Shown: one piece after another, positions 24,553 to 31,490 of the stretch | Position numbering within the stretch: the first letter of the stretch is position 1 | Layout of the letters: each line of letters starts with the position of its first letter | Assembly: GCF_032854445.1 (NCBI RefSeq) | Contig: NC_088307.1 | Span: forward strand, 12,152,001-12,216,000 | Direction of reading: 5' to 3' | Length of the DNA: 64,000 bases | Source: Liolophura sinensis | Lineage: Eukaryota > Mollusca > Polyplacophora > Chitonida > Chitonidae | Made by a program: the position numbers and the translations under genes | The notes under the pieces: model-generated | The model's input: only the letters and a program-made list of their open reading frames with translations | Database searches by the model: none | What the model was told of the DNA's origin: nothing

Positions 24553-26969
24553 TGGTCAAAAATTCTGGTCAGAATCCAAAATTCCATTGGCGAGTTGAAA
24601 AGACCAAATTCCAGTTCAATTATATTTGTATTTGATGTTTTACGGTCTCATTTGTCACAGTTTAAACACAAAGACAATATATACCAAGAGGTGATCCCAA
24701 ATATCCACCATGAAAAATCTGTTCAAAGAAAAATGGAAAATGAAACGGTAGACAACATTTACAGGTAACCTTTTCACACTCTTTCATGTGAACTTTGTGT
24801 AATTTTTATGTTTTCTCCACCTTTAAGGATACAGCACAAATTCTAGTGCTGGAAATTTACCAAGACCCCTGAAGCACCAGAATCTGTATGTGCTATATCC
24901 AATAAGCGTAATCCTTAACATCGATAACACTGCTACGTGAAGTCCATATCCTAAATGCCATCTACCATCCAGAGAATGACAAAACGTCCGCCTCGTAGCC
25001 GGGAGGTCCCAGGATCAAACCCAGGTCGGGCCATACCAAAGACAATAAAACTGGTACTTGCTGCTGCCTGGCTTGTCGCTCAGCCGTAAGAGGTTAGGTT
25101 AGGGCATGGAAACGTAACTGGCTGGCCCACTGTCAGTATAATGTGACTGGGCGGTGTGTCATGTATGATGTATTTGTACCTTGGTGTATCTTCTTTGTAC
25201 GGAAAAAAATGTGGAATATAAAATATATACGACTACAGCAGTAGCAGTCTTGTTTTAGCAAGAGTAAAACAAGAACAGCCACTACAGTGTGATAGTCGAA
25301 ATCCTCTCTCCAGACCACAAGATGTGTGAAACGCTGTGCAGTTGCACTACAGCTATTTCTTTACAGTACATTCGGCAATTATCACTTGGTGAAATATAGT
25401 TCCAGCTTTTGTGTATACTTAGGCTTGGCTTGCTTTTTCTGCTCTGTGGTTTGCTTTCTTCCGGCCTCTGTTCGGTTACCTCCCACTATAATGCTGACCG
25501 CCGTCGTATAAGTGAAATATCCTTGAGAGAGGCGTAAACATCATTCGGATAAATAAATAAACAAATCTAAACCTAGGTGTATTTGATAGTATTTTGATGT
25601 TACTAGTGATATCTCACAGATGGGCTAACAACAGGCTAAGAGGATTTAAGGCCTGCTGAATGGCAATGTACGTTAATATCGAAGTAAATAGACAATCAAC
25701 TACAAACCTGAGAGCATTAGACCGGACCTTAAATACATTTATTTATTTATTTATATGACTGACGTTTTACGCTGTAGTCAAACAAAATTTACACTTAATT
25801 AACGGCAACCAGCATTATGGTGGCAGAACCCGAAGGAAACCCACGACCATCCGCAGGCTGCTGCAGACCGGGGCTTTATAGACAGACTTCCTCGTATAAA
25901 GTTAGCCGATATACTTACACCCTCCTCCACCAGCGAAGTTTCGGATCGCTGTAGCTAATCGTGCCCTCATAATCTGTCAGATTTAACAACTAGTATGTTA
26001 TCTGACTGATACATGTACTAGAATATAATTTGTTATTGCAGCAGTTTATATTTCTAATAAATATAGCACACATATTATATTAATCTGACATAAAGATTGT
26101 ATAAGACTAACAGCATACTGAATATGACACTATACTATGTTATAATAACGGAGTATATCATAGCATCACTTAAACAACAGACTTTCCGTTAAAATTAAAC
26201 AGATTCCCCTGCCTCTGCATGGCTTCCTCCCACCATAATGGTGGCCTCCGCGGTATAAATGGAATATTTCTGATCAAATTAAAACAATTAACGGATTTTT
26301 GGGAGGAATATCATAATTTTTGATACAAACATAGTACATGTCCGACTCTTAGTTATGAGCGGACTTCTAAATATACGTTATTCGACTTCCTGATGTCCAT
26401 GTTTCTATCAGGTATAGGCTACATGTACCCGCTGGATTTTCCACGTTACCATGCTTAAGTATTCAAGGGCTAAGAATAGTATTATAATAGTTTATGCTAA
26501 TTCAGTATAACGAGGCCACATCCAAAAATTATCTGTGTAAATCTGTTGTCTGACTGATGCAAAAACGTATTCTCTTACTGCAGAAGATTATTCAGTTAAA
26601 TATCGCACACTTATTCTGTTCCGTCAACATAGAGATTATATTAGGCTATATAGCAGGATATTGTTTATTTATTTAATTATTTATTTGATTGGTGTTTAAC
26701 GCCGTCCTCAAGATTATTTCACTTTGATTATTAACAGATCTTTGTTAGTGAAGACCTTTCATTAGCCTGTTATACGTCTGCTCGTAAAATCTTGTGGCTC
26801 TCCAAAGACTTCCAGGGACGTCGAATAGCTGTCATTGAACCCAGGATTCCGCTTAAGTCGCTAAAGCTGTTAAAGATCAGTACGGGACAAAAATGTAACT
26901 TACATGTAGCCTCCAGGGACAGGATAAACAGGAAGGCGCACCTGCTGATTGCTCGAATCCACGTCTTTC
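7687..26969 (-). CDS. Cadherin, three EC repeats, single-pass membrane protein (11 coding exons found)
   Basis: Calcium-dependent adhesion receptor. The joined exons are in phase at every junction and all have AG/GT boundaries. Order: signal-peptide core (CAFLFILSL), EC1 with LPENAALGFEITEVNATD, LDRE and DVNDNDPKF, EC2 with TATDADAPPNDQIKYK, EC3 with DPDPDDNGKIEYSF and VVARDKG, a TM helix (VAGCLGGAVLILGVILVLCF), then about 143 cytoplasmic residues ending NSLKR. The total is about 522 residues from the first exon found, far shorter than classical or protocadherins. The initiator Met is not in that exon, so at least one 5' exon lies at higher coordinates. Exon 3 carries one extra base that breaks the frame. 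I do not recognise a catenin-binding segment. The tail has several tyrosines that could be phosphorylated, which is inference. Confidence 0.9.
8340..8402. mobile_element. SINE-C fragment
   Basis: CACAATATACTGACACC followed by CATGACACCCC resembles part of the SINE-C copies at 10111 and 43877. Short and diverged. Confidence 0.5.
8993..9091 (-). CDS. Cadherin exon: juxtamembrane cytoplasmic segment
   Basis: The acceptor is TTTGTTTGCAG and the donor GTAAGTATC. It encodes LKKLRNQIQEEKLDKENMKR and more, a highly charged, probably helical stretch just inside the membrane. Confidence 0.85.
10000..10260 (-). mobile_element. SINE-C copy
   Basis: Antisense copy with TTTAACGTC, GACAGGGCGAGTCCATGCCGCC, CATGACACCCCT, CACATTATACTGACACCGGG and the CAAGTGCCATTGTTGAAG end. 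It lies in an intron of the cadherin gene. Confidence 0.8.
10470..11215. repeat. 61-bp tandem array
   Basis: About ten near-identical 61-bp units (GTTCAGATTTAAATGTTGGG, CACAAGAAAGGTTTAACTTT, GACTGGCCATTATTCTGTA), flanked at the left by two diverged units from about 10475. The homogeneous centre with worn edges suggests recent expansion. It lies within the cadherin intron before the TM exon's downstream neighbour. Confidence 0.95.
11364..11445 (-). CDS. Cadherin exon: transmembrane helix
   Basis: The acceptor is CATCTTCTTCAG and the donor GTATGTC. It encodes VISAVAGCLGGAVLILGVIL plus VLCFTR, a hydrophobic helix with small-residue GG spacing followed by a basic stop-transfer residue. Confidence 0.88.
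11640..12380. other. Cadherin intron, no known element
   Basis: Contains a diverged direct repeat: CACATGGTACTCAAATATTG / CGTGATACAAGAGTATGGCA, both followed by TGTCACTATATATAG-like sequence and TGACACGTCA-like motifs (about 11700-11780, 11845-11915 and 11965-11990). Otherwise featureless. Confidence 0.5.
12382..12431 (-). CDS. Cadherin exon: membrane-proximal linker
   Basis: A 50-bp microexon with acceptor TTTTGTATTCAG and donor GTAAGTATA. It encodes QTEVWVVVTGRTGNVN and completes the last EC strand. Assigned because the phase fits on both sides. Confidence 0.78.
12450..12642 (-). mobile_element. SINE-A copy
   Basis: Antisense: TTTATTTATTTAC, TTTTACGCCGTACTCAAGAC, GACGGCGGCCAGCATTATGG, GGGAGGAAACCCGGCAGAAC, ending at GGAAGCCAGCATG. 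It lacks the tRNA-like head. It inserted 20 bp upstream of the microexon acceptor at 12431. Confidence 0.93.
13245..13320 (-). mobile_element. SINE-A fragment
   Basis: CACTTATACGATGGCGGCTG followed by ATTATGGTGAGAGCC. A degraded central piece. Confidence 0.65.
13404..13494. repeat. (AT)n microsatellite
   Basis: Uninterrupted (TA)n of about 90 bp in a cadherin intron. Confidence 0.98.
13510..13600 (-). mobile_element. SINE-A fragment, diverged
   Basis: TTATTTGATTATTTTTTGAC, GCCATACTAAGGAATTTTTC and TTGTACGACAGCAGTCAG align with the SINE-A tail. Confidence 0.6.
13970..14310. repeat. Dispersed repeat R1, copy 1
   Basis: Shares ordered blocks with copies at 14395, 36885 and 52020: AGAGTAGA, AAGTTGAGAGGCTGA-like, GGTGATCGGTAAGTCAGTTT, CACCTGTCACATAACACAGC, GGACTGTTTTTACC and ACTCGAAACCCC. 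No coding potential was found. Class unknown. Confidence 0.75.
14395..14640. repeat. Dispersed repeat R1, copy 2
   Basis: Blocks AGAGTAGACGG, TACTGGAAGGAGGTATCATT, GTGATCGGTAAATTAATCTC, CAAGTCACATAATACAGTGC and GAGTGTTTTTACC. The minus-strand 109-codon frame through it is a chance reading of the repeat. Confidence 0.72.
14774..14984. mobile_element. Foldback MITE, copy 1
   Basis: Ends CACTAAAAAAATAAGCTGTT and AACAGATTAATTTTTTTAG are inverted repeats. Internal GTGATGCTAGAATGTAT and TACGTTCTAGCATCAC are also inverted, so the whole element is a long imperfect palindrome. Same family as 19259 and 59587. Confidence 0.82.
15050..15270. repeat. ~115-bp duplication including an exon end
   Basis: CCTTTCCACTTATCCTGACT at 15119 repeats CTTTCCACTTACCCTGACTT at 15237, which is the exon donor of the cadherin exon at 15245. 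The preceding AAATATCTYGTG...AAGTCMCTGA blocks also repeat, and a more distant third copy lies at about 14650-14740. Confidence 0.8.
15245..15372 (-). CDS. Cadherin exon: EC3 second half
   Basis: The acceptor is CATTTTTCAG and the donor GTAAGTGG. It encodes FGLHLNTGEITLSYALDGEE, then FTVVARDKGVVPKSG. The G-x-I-x-L and ARDKG motifs are canonical. Its last ~28 bases and the adjoining intron are duplicated at 15118-15160. Confidence 0.92.
15973..16106 (-). CDS. Cadherin exon: EC3 first half
   Basis: The acceptor is CTTCTCCTAG and the donor GTGAGG. It encodes AYVVDVNVSTPVDGRVLLTV, then RAEDPDPDDNGKIEYSF. The DPDxDDNG motif is typical. A nearly full-length SINE-A lies about 20 bp upstream of the exon's acceptor. 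Confidence 0.92.
16126..16383 (-). mobile_element. SINE-A copy, near full length
   Basis: Antisense, from TTATTGGTGTTTTACGCTGT through GACGGCAGCCAGCATTATGG to a tRNA-like head (GGACTTGAATTCACAGCGAC, GGTCATTGCGCTGTGCTGGC, TTGGCCACGGAGG). Confidence 0.93.
16873..17060 (-). mobile_element. SINE-A copy, head missing
   Basis: TTATTTATTTATCTATTTAT, TTTTCCGCCGTACTCAAGAA, GACGGCGGCCAGCGTTATGG and CCACGTACGGCCAGAG. It lies in a cadherin intron. Confidence 0.92.
17780..18015 (-). mobile_element. tRNA-derived SINE, poly(A)-tailed (SINE-D)
   Basis: On the minus strand a head GGCTCCGATGGCTCAGTTGG with TAGCGCTTCCGCTTCAAG leads to a body containing CCACCATACAAAAATATTTG and a long A-rich tail (T-run at 17798-17830). 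The head is tRNA-like but lacks an intact T-arm, so it is not a tRNA gene. It inserted 49 bp from a cadherin exon donor. Confidence 0.8.
18064..18169 (-). CDS. Cadherin exon: end of EC2, EC2-EC3 linker
   Basis: The acceptor is TTTCAGTTAG and the donor GTGAGT. It encodes SSIMIIIQLKYNDTNIHSPT plus FQK. The linker NDTNIHSPTF replaces the usual DxNDNxPxF and has lost some calcium ligands, so this interdomain joint may be more flexible. A tRNA-derived SINE lies 49 bp beyond the donor. Confidence 0.85.
18290..18535. repeat. ~240-bp duplicated block, copy 1
   Basis: GCGCGTACAGGGTTTACTCG, TTAATTTAACACAAAACTCC, CATAATCCAAGTAAGTCATG, GACAGGGTCC, GGTTATTATCAG and CATTTCCCTAG recur in the same order at 18990-19235. 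Confidence 0.85.
18540..18625 (+). mobile_element. SINE-B/C tail fragment
   Basis: GGCAGCACTTTGGCGCCATG, GATTCGCCC and TTAAACCCCAAGTATGCATA: the shared SINE-B/C tail. Confidence 0.7.
18940..19235. repeat. 19-bp tandem repeats plus duplicated block, copy 2
   Basis: Five units like CGTACAGGGGTTACTCGCG (variants at 18941-19036) lead into the second copy of the 18290 block. Unusually GC-rich and CpG-rich for this window. Confidence 0.88.
19259..19529. mobile_element. Foldback MITE, copy 2
   Basis: Termini CTCTCAAAAAATAATCTGTT and TTATTTATTTTGAGAG. Internal GAGTGATGCCAGAAAGTAT is inverted against ATACATTCTAGCATCAC. TA follows the right end. It ends 46 bp from a cadherin exon donor. Confidence 0.85.
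19576..19785 (-). CDS. Cadherin exon: EC2 body
   Basis: The acceptor is TCTTCACAG and the donor GTAAGC; 70 whole codons. It encodes RLPTATDADAPPNDQIKYK, then YFEVNETTGQLRTLKACD. The DAD and NETTGQL motifs are canonical. A foldback MITE ends 46 bp beyond the donor. Confidence 0.93.
20093..20370 (-). mobile_element. SINE-A, two partial copies in tandem
   Basis: TTTTACGATTTACTCAAGAA...GGCGGCCAGCATTATGTTGG is followed after a head-like piece (GAACTCACAGTGTCTCGCAT) by a second TTTCACTTATACGACAGGG...GGAAGCCAGCATGCG. Both are antisense. Confidence 0.8.
20380..21210. other. Cadherin intron, AT-rich, weak periodicity
   Basis: Recurring degenerate pieces such as ATCCATTATAG, ACGTCCAAACGTTRCAAA and AATAAATCAGA (20810-21030) suggest an old tandem repeat of about 60-70 bp. 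No coding signal. Confidence 0.45.
21215..21424 (-). CDS. Cadherin exon: end of EC1, with apparent +1 frameshift
   Basis: The acceptor is CCTCATTTTAG and the donor GTAAATG. The first part reads FRIDEHSGQISVAKQLDRE and then FNLTVTAV. The frame then hits TGA, and one base over it resumes as SSALIEVIVLDVNDNDPKF. Removing one base near GTGTGCTGGTGACG (about 21314-21327 on the plus strand) restores a normal repeat and the correct phase into the next exon. Either an assembly indel or a real null allele. Confidence 0.9.
21480..23360. other. Large cadherin intron, nothing recognised
   Basis: Only chance reading frames. A short internal similarity (ATGCTGAGTTCAGGGCCTG at about 22041 and ACGCTCAGTTCGGGGCCTG at about 22093) is present. 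No SINE or RNA gene was seen. Confidence 0.5.
23365..23510 (+). mobile_element. SINE-A, 5'-truncated
   Basis: GCAACCTGTGCATGGTCGTG, GGCTCTACCCGTTTTCC, ACCATAATGTTAGCCGCC, GTAAGTGAAATAATC and AAAACACCAATCAATAAAC. Confidence 0.92.
23671..23820 (-). CDS. Cadherin exon: start of EC1
   Basis: The acceptor is TATTTTACAG and the donor GTAAATA. It encodes YYVSLPENAALGFEITEV followed by NATDPRSGENGTTYS. This is the usual opening of a cadherin repeat, with the PEN calcium motif and the DxxSGxNG turn. Confidence 0.93.
24507..24551. repeat. (AT)n microsatellite
   Basis: Uninterrupted (TA)n, preceded by TTTTGTATGATGGGTATTTA, which resembles the SINE-D body at 17880. A SINE-D fragment may have seeded it. 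Confidence 0.9.
24960..25175 (+). mobile_element. SINE-C copy
   Basis: tRNA-like head (CGCCTCGTAGCCGGGAGGTC, CCAGGATCAAACCCAGGTCG, a B-box-like segment), CTGCCTGGCTTGTCGCTCAG, CTGGCTGGCCCACTGTCAGT, ATAATGTGACTGGGCGGTGT. Confidence 0.87.
25425..25560 (+). mobile_element. SINE-A, 5'-truncated
   Basis: CCTCCCACTATAATGCTGAC, CGCCGTCGTATAAGTGAAAT, ATCCTTGAG and a GGATAAATAAATAAAC tail. Confidence 0.9.
25735..25895 (-). mobile_element. SINE-A copy
   Basis: TTTATTTATTTATTTA, GTTTTACGCTGTAGTCAAAC, ACCAGCATTATGGTGGCAGA and CCATCCGCAGGCTGCTGCAG. Confidence 0.88.
25975..26205. mobile_element. Foldback MITE, copy 3 (diverged)
   Basis: Internal blocks ATGTTATCTGACTGATACAT, ATATTATATTAATCTGACAT, ATAGCATCACTTAAACAACA and CCGTTAAAATTAAACAGAT match the MITE family. 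The outer ends are lost. Confidence 0.65.
26206..26285 (+). mobile_element. SINE-A fragment
   Basis: GGCTTCCTCCCACCATAATG, GTGGCCTCCGCGGTATAAAT and GGAATATTTCTGATCAAATT. Confidence 0.75.
26520..26765. mobile_element. Foldback MITE, copy 4, with SINE-A tail inserted
   Basis: The MITE reads ATCTGTGTAAATCTGTTGTC...CAACATAGAGATTATATTAG. At 26665-26728 it is interrupted by an antisense SINE-A tail (TTTATTTGATTGGTGTTTAA, CGCCGTCCTCAAG) and resumes as TATTAACAGATC. This gives relative ages: the MITE is older than the SINE. Confidence 0.68.
26904..26969 (-). CDS. Cadherin exon: signal-peptide core
   Basis: The acceptor TTTGTTCTCAG precedes 26969 and the donor GTAAGT follows 26904. It encodes TWIRAISRCAFLFILSLEAT, a basic segment followed by a hydrophobic core and a small-residue cleavage region. 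It joins in phase to the exon at 23820. There is no ATG in frame and a TAA lies upstream, so translation must start in an earlier exon. The start exon was not located; an ATG at 28318 followed by a weak GT is only a guess. Confidence 0.7.
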
Positions 26970-27103
26970 CTGAGAACAAAGTTTATACACATATACTAGG
27001 TCAGAAAAAAATGTCAAGTGACGTATATAAAAGTCATTATGGTTGACTGATTGTTCAACGCTGTACTCAAAACTTGTCTGAGTTTGGCGGGTGGAGGTGG
27101 AGG

Positions 27104-27355
27104 CCTCCGTGCCTAGTGGTTAGAGTGCTATCGCAGCACAGTGACCTAGGAGCCTGTCACCAATGCGGTAGCTATGAGTTCAAGTACAGCTCATGCTGGC
27201 TTCCTCTCCAGTCGTACGTGGGTAGATCTGTCAGTAAACCAAGGATGGTCGTGGGCTTGCCGCGGGCTTCCCACCATAATGCTGGCTGCCGTCGTAAAAA
27301 TTAAATATTCTTCAGCACAGTGTAAAACTCCAATCGAATAAGTAAATAAATAATT
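27104..27355 (+). mobile_element. SINE-A copy, full length
   Basis: Head GGCCTCCGTGCCTAGTGGTT, TCACCAATGCGG, CAAGTACAGCTCATGCTGGC, TTCCTCTCCAGTCGTACGTG, core, AAATATTCTTCAGCACAGTG, and a TAAGTAAATAAATAA tail. A good type copy showing the tRNA-derived head. Confidence 0.94.
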
Positions 27356-27539
27356 AACGGTAAAGGAAACAATCTTATATTTGAGATACAAATAAACCTT
27401 TCTGAACATTTACATGTTTGTATCTCGACTGCAGTTTCAAACGTCATGTTCCTATTTAGGAGTGGAGTATATATGTAACGGTTCATCAGGCTTTATATAT
27501 GGACATGGTCACTCGAGGCTTATGTCTATATCTCCTGAC

Positions 27540-28215
27540 TCTTCTCTGGGTGTAGTACTACAGAAGTGATGTTATGCCATAATCGCCCATCCATTCACTC
27601 ATTCATTCATTCTGTACTACGTAGGTTAACGTAGAAACTAACGGTTTAAGAATGGTGAGTAAAAAATGAACGTTTTTAGGAAGGTGGACATAGAAACAAA
27701 CCCTTTAATGTCAAATGGACGTTAAATCATAAGCATTCATCCGTCCTGTACCTCCTAGGTCTATGTAGAAACCAACGGGTTATTTATATATTTGACTGGT
27801 GTTTTACATCGTGATCATATTTCACTTATGCGTCAACATTATGGTGAGAGGAAAGTAGCCAGAACCTGGGTTTCGAAACCCACGCCCATAGGCAGCTGGC
27901 TGACAGACCTTCCCAGGTATGAGAAACCAACGTTTTAAGAATGGTGACTATAAACAACGTTTTCAGAAAGGTTTACATAGAAAAAAGGGTTCTGAGGACA
28001 ACAGCACTGAAACCAACGTTTTAAGAATGGTGAGTAAAAACAAAGTTTTCAGAAAGGCAAATGTTCTGAGAACAACAGCACTGAAACTAGCGCTTTAAGA
28101 ATAGTGGATAAAACCAAAGTTTGCTGGAATGTATACGTAGAACCTAACGTTTTAAACACAATACCACCGAAGTGATTCATCCATTCCCTACTTCCTGGAT
28201 TTACGTAGAGTGAAC
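27540..28215. repeat. Decayed tandem repeat interrupted by a SINE-A
   Basis: Units contain ACCAACGTTTTAAGAATGGT, GAGTAAAAACAAAGTTTTCA, GAAAGG and ACATAGAA. Some add GAACAACAGCACTGAAA or CATTCATCC...TACTTCCTRG. About five or six units of about 80-130 bp. An antisense SINE-A at about 27780-27915 splits them. Confidence 0.8.
27780..27915 (-). mobile_element. SINE-A copy inside the tandem repeat
   Basis: GACTGGTGTTTTACATCGTG, CAACATTATGGTGAGAGGAA and ACAGACCTTCCCAGGTATG. Confidence 0.8.
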
Positions 28216-28754
28216 TGGGTGTATACAGTGTAACAGTTTCAAGGGTAATGGCTGAGCTAGAATGGATTCGCTGAACCGAGTTCTGCAGTGACCTCCCTTC
28301 GTGGTAACCTCCCCACATTCACCCCTGGAAGCGTGCCAAAAACATACCTCTTCGGAAAGTTTTCCACGGTGTCTTTTTTACGGCGCAGACTTAGTTCATC
28401 CTGTAAATCAGTTTTGCTGATGCTACCCATCACTTCAAGTTATTAGTAAGTAACCTTTTATGATTGTTACAAAGTTACAGTATAGTTCATACAGTAATTT
28501 GCGTAATTTCCCGGGTGTTGCTATTTGCATCAGTAATGTGTTTCTTGGGTGCTCGTTGTCTTCGCCATTGTCGAACTCTGTAATCAGTGATATATGTTTT
28601 AGGATAATGAAGGTGTTTGTATTAACATATAAGTCAATATATCTTGTGTATTACAATTTGTACAATATTTTCTAGCATGAGATCACATGGTATTTCAAAC
28701 GTTGCTATGTGGAAAAACCACAGGATTGCAGTTTAGTGGATTTATGCATCGTGA

Positions 28755-28850
28755 GGTAATTAATCAGTTACTAATTAGTTGTTTGTAGACAGTTACTAAT
28801 TAGTTGTTTGTAGACAGTTACTAATTAGTTTTAATTAGTGTGGTTTCAGT
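28755..28850. repeat. 25-bp direct repeat, three copies
   Basis: CAGTTACTAATTAGTTGTTT plus GTAGA repeated at about 28767, 28792 and 28817. Each unit contains the near-palindrome ACTAATTAGT. Confidence 0.93.
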
Positions 28851-28884
28851 TGGATAGTAAATGCTCTAAAAAAGATACTATTGT

Positions 28885-29040
28885 TATGAGTGAGTGAGTG
28901 AAAGTTTTAACGTCGCTTTCGACAATATTTCACAATTGTTTCACAGCTGGACTTGAACTCACAGCGACCGCATTGGTGAGAGACTCTTGGGTCATTACGC
29001 TGCACTAGCGCGCTAACCAACTGAGCCACGGAGGCCCCTT
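28885..29040 (-). mobile_element. Chimeric SINE: SINE-A head, SINE-B-like tail
   Basis: On the minus strand a clean SINE-A head (GGCCTCCGTGGCTCAGTTGG...TCAAGTCCAGCTG) continues not into the SINE-A core but into ACGTTAAAACTTTCACTCAC, the CACTCACTCA-type tail seen in SINE-B. Confidence 0.85.
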
Positions 29041-29890
29041 TCACTATTGTTATGATGATATTCATTAGTAGTATAGTAAGTTGTTTTCAGCGTCTCATGG
29101 GTAGTGTAGACTACAAGTTTGTTTAGTTTTCATGCACATTCATTTGGTTAAGATTATATCAGTCACTTATTGATGTAAGGCTGACCCAGTGTATGTAATT
29201 GTGTATCATATTTGGAGAAATGTGGTATAATTACTGATTAGGTATAAATTATATATTCACTGAGGGATAGGGAGGCACGGGAATGTGTCCCTGATGATGT
29301 GCCCTGGTGAAGTGTCCCCGGTGACAATGTGGCACGAATAACCTGCATACAGTTGTGTACGTACGTACAGAGCTTGAGCAGCTACTCAACTCCTGGAGTA
29401 ATACATGCACCTATACATACTTTATCTATATAATGCCCGTTCAAGTTGGATAAACTTACCTGCACATAGGTTGGACATCATAAAAACCGATCAAAATCAC
29501 GCAAGCACAGGAACAGTGCAAAACGGTGTCTTCTGAGCATTCCTCCTTCACTACTGTGTCCAGTCACCGGCTATAGACGTGTACATATTCAGACTGGCCC
29601 AATTCCTTGAAACGCACAAGCCTTACTAGATCAGTGTGCAAACGCGGAAGAAAAATCCAGTATTTGAAGTGCATGTGAAGTATAAAAGGCCTCGTTTTCT
29701 ATCTATACCGGGTGTGACCTATTTAAATAAAACTCCAGTGCATGTAGATACTAAGGTACAATTACGTACGTCTATACAGCCTGTTGTATCAGATTACGTA
29801 TGTAGGTATCTGTACATGCGGTATAATAGTCCCGGTGTATGGGAGTGTTTCGTTGCACTCCCTATAGGGGGAAGTGGATGGCAGTCGATA
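29040..29890. other. Intergenic, nothing recognised
   Basis: A plus-strand frame from 29636 runs into a SINE-A and is not convincing as a gene. No other structure was seen. Confidence 0.45.
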
Positions 29891-29894
29891 ACGT

Positions 29895-30070
29895 ATTCAT
29901 TTATTTTATTGGTGTTTTACGTCGTATTCAAGAACATTTCACTTACACGACGGGCTCAGTATGGCTGGAGGAAAACCGGGCATAACCCAGAGGAATGTAT
30001 GACTATCCGCAAGTTGCTGACAGACATTCCCACGTATTTCTGGAGAGGAAGGTGTCATGAGCTCTTTTTT
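29895..30070 (-). mobile_element. SINE-A copy
   Basis: TTTTATTGGTGTTTTACGTC, GTATTCAAGAACATTTCACT, ACGGGCTCAGTATGGCTGGA and CCACGTATTTCTGGAGAGGA. Confidence 0.9.
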
Positions 30071-30119
30071 TTAAACTCACAGCTAACGTACTTAAGCTTC
30101 TTGTCTTTCAATCGCTAAG

Positions 30120-31015
30120 TTACCTAAAACATGAATATTACCCAATTCTCGAGCATTGGTTTTTCACAGATTCCCATATTTATGTAGCTGACGGACTATA
30201 CGGCCGTTGACCAGCTAGATGGGGATTTCGAATCCAGCTTTCGCTGGTTCACCTCCGATTTTAGGCCCAGAGGCTTTGTCAGCTACGCCGCTGAGATCAG
30301 TGGATCACACCGTGAGGAAACTCCAGTTCAATTCAGAAATAAATCTAACCGTCCTCAAATAAGTGAAAAAAATAAAATTGAACAAAAATCTTGATTTTTT
30401 AAATTAATAAGGAGCGACAATCATTGAAAGAATACCTCTTTTTTACAGTTACGATATAGCTAGAGTTATGACCATTATTTAAGGCAAATAATACACTAAA
30501 ATAAGGTATTTATCAGATGAAAGACCATTAACCACTGCCCAGGAAAACAGTTTCATTTAATTATTTATTTTGAATTTTTCTAACAGACCAAAATGCATTA
30601 AAAATATAGTATTCGATGATGATCTATTTCCAATGGGTGTCGGTGACGTCATAGCAATATTTATGACTTGAAACAGTTCGTTTCAAGTTTCATTTGCTGA
30701 ATGTATTCATAGCTCCAAATGAATATGCATTTTGCATGATAAGATCTAGCAATCCACGTGTGTAAAGTAGTAAAAGGCTGAAGAGACTTAACTGGCCTCG
30801 ATATGGTCAGAAAAGACCACAGAAGAACCTAAAGTTATACTACGTCGAAAAACATTCTTTATAAATAAATCAAACTATTTACCCAGATAATATTTAATGA
30901 TCTGTCATCTGACCTGCACTTCATACAAGTGTGTTTCTGGCCTTTAAAGGTATTTGATATTTGCCATTTTGAAGTGTAAATCGCATTCTTCTTCTTGGTA
31001 TATTTTTTATATATT
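30120..31015. other. Intergenic, AT-rich, nothing recognised
   Basis: At about 30220-30330 there is a GC-richer stretch with AATCCAGCTTTCGCTGGTTC that could be an old SINE head. The rest has no coding or repeat signal that I can identify. Confidence 0.4.
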
Positions 31016-31230
31016 TATTTGATTATCCGGAAGGAAACCGGGTAGAGCCCCGATGGAAACCCAAGAACAACCGTAAAACACCACTCCAAGAAATAAATAA
31101 AAAGAAACTAAAATGAGAGAAGCAAAAGTACACATGGCCACCGAAGGTGGGAGTTCCCGGGATCAAACCAGGGCGGGGTGATACCAAGGCCTTGTGCTAC
31201 CTTTACAGCCCCTAGCCCCAGGTTAAGCAG
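31015..31230. mobile_element. SINE-A fragment followed by SINE-C head fragment
   Basis: 31020-31080 matches antisense SINE-A (GGAAGGAAACCGGGTAGAGC). 31130-31225 matches the SINE-C head (GGCCACCGAAGGTGGGAGTT, CCCGGGATCAAACCAGGGCG). Confidence 0.65.
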
Positions 31231-31319
31231 TATTAGATACAGTATGAAAATGACGAGCGTTACAGACCCTAACCCATCAGATTGTGATTCAAGAGTAACG
31301 GACGATTGTATGTAAAGAT

Positions 31320-31490
31320 CTCATGCATGCCACAAGAGGCGCCATCTATGATGTTACACATGACATACAAGATAGATGGTTACACTGGGCAACCAGCGCC
31401 ATCTACGTTGTTAAATACGATGTACGTGATAAATATGTACATAGGGATAACAGCGCCGTCTATGTGGTTGATCACAATGCAGATCGCCAG
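31320..31490. repeat. 57-bp tandem repeat, three copies
   Basis: GCGCCATCTATGATGTTACA, GCGCCATCTACGTTGTTAAA and GCGCCGTCTATGTGGTTGAT begin successive 57-58-bp units. A plus-strand frame through it shows the expected 19-residue period and is not a gene. Confidence 0.85.

Noticed and set aside
26770-26979. Cadherin translation start at 26979
   Set aside because: The codon there is TTG, preceded in frame by TAA, and TTTGTTCTCAG looks like an acceptor. The start must be in an earlier exon.
29636-30118. 160-codon plus-strand frame
   Set aside because: The second half is antisense SINE-A and the first half shows no domain or splice context.
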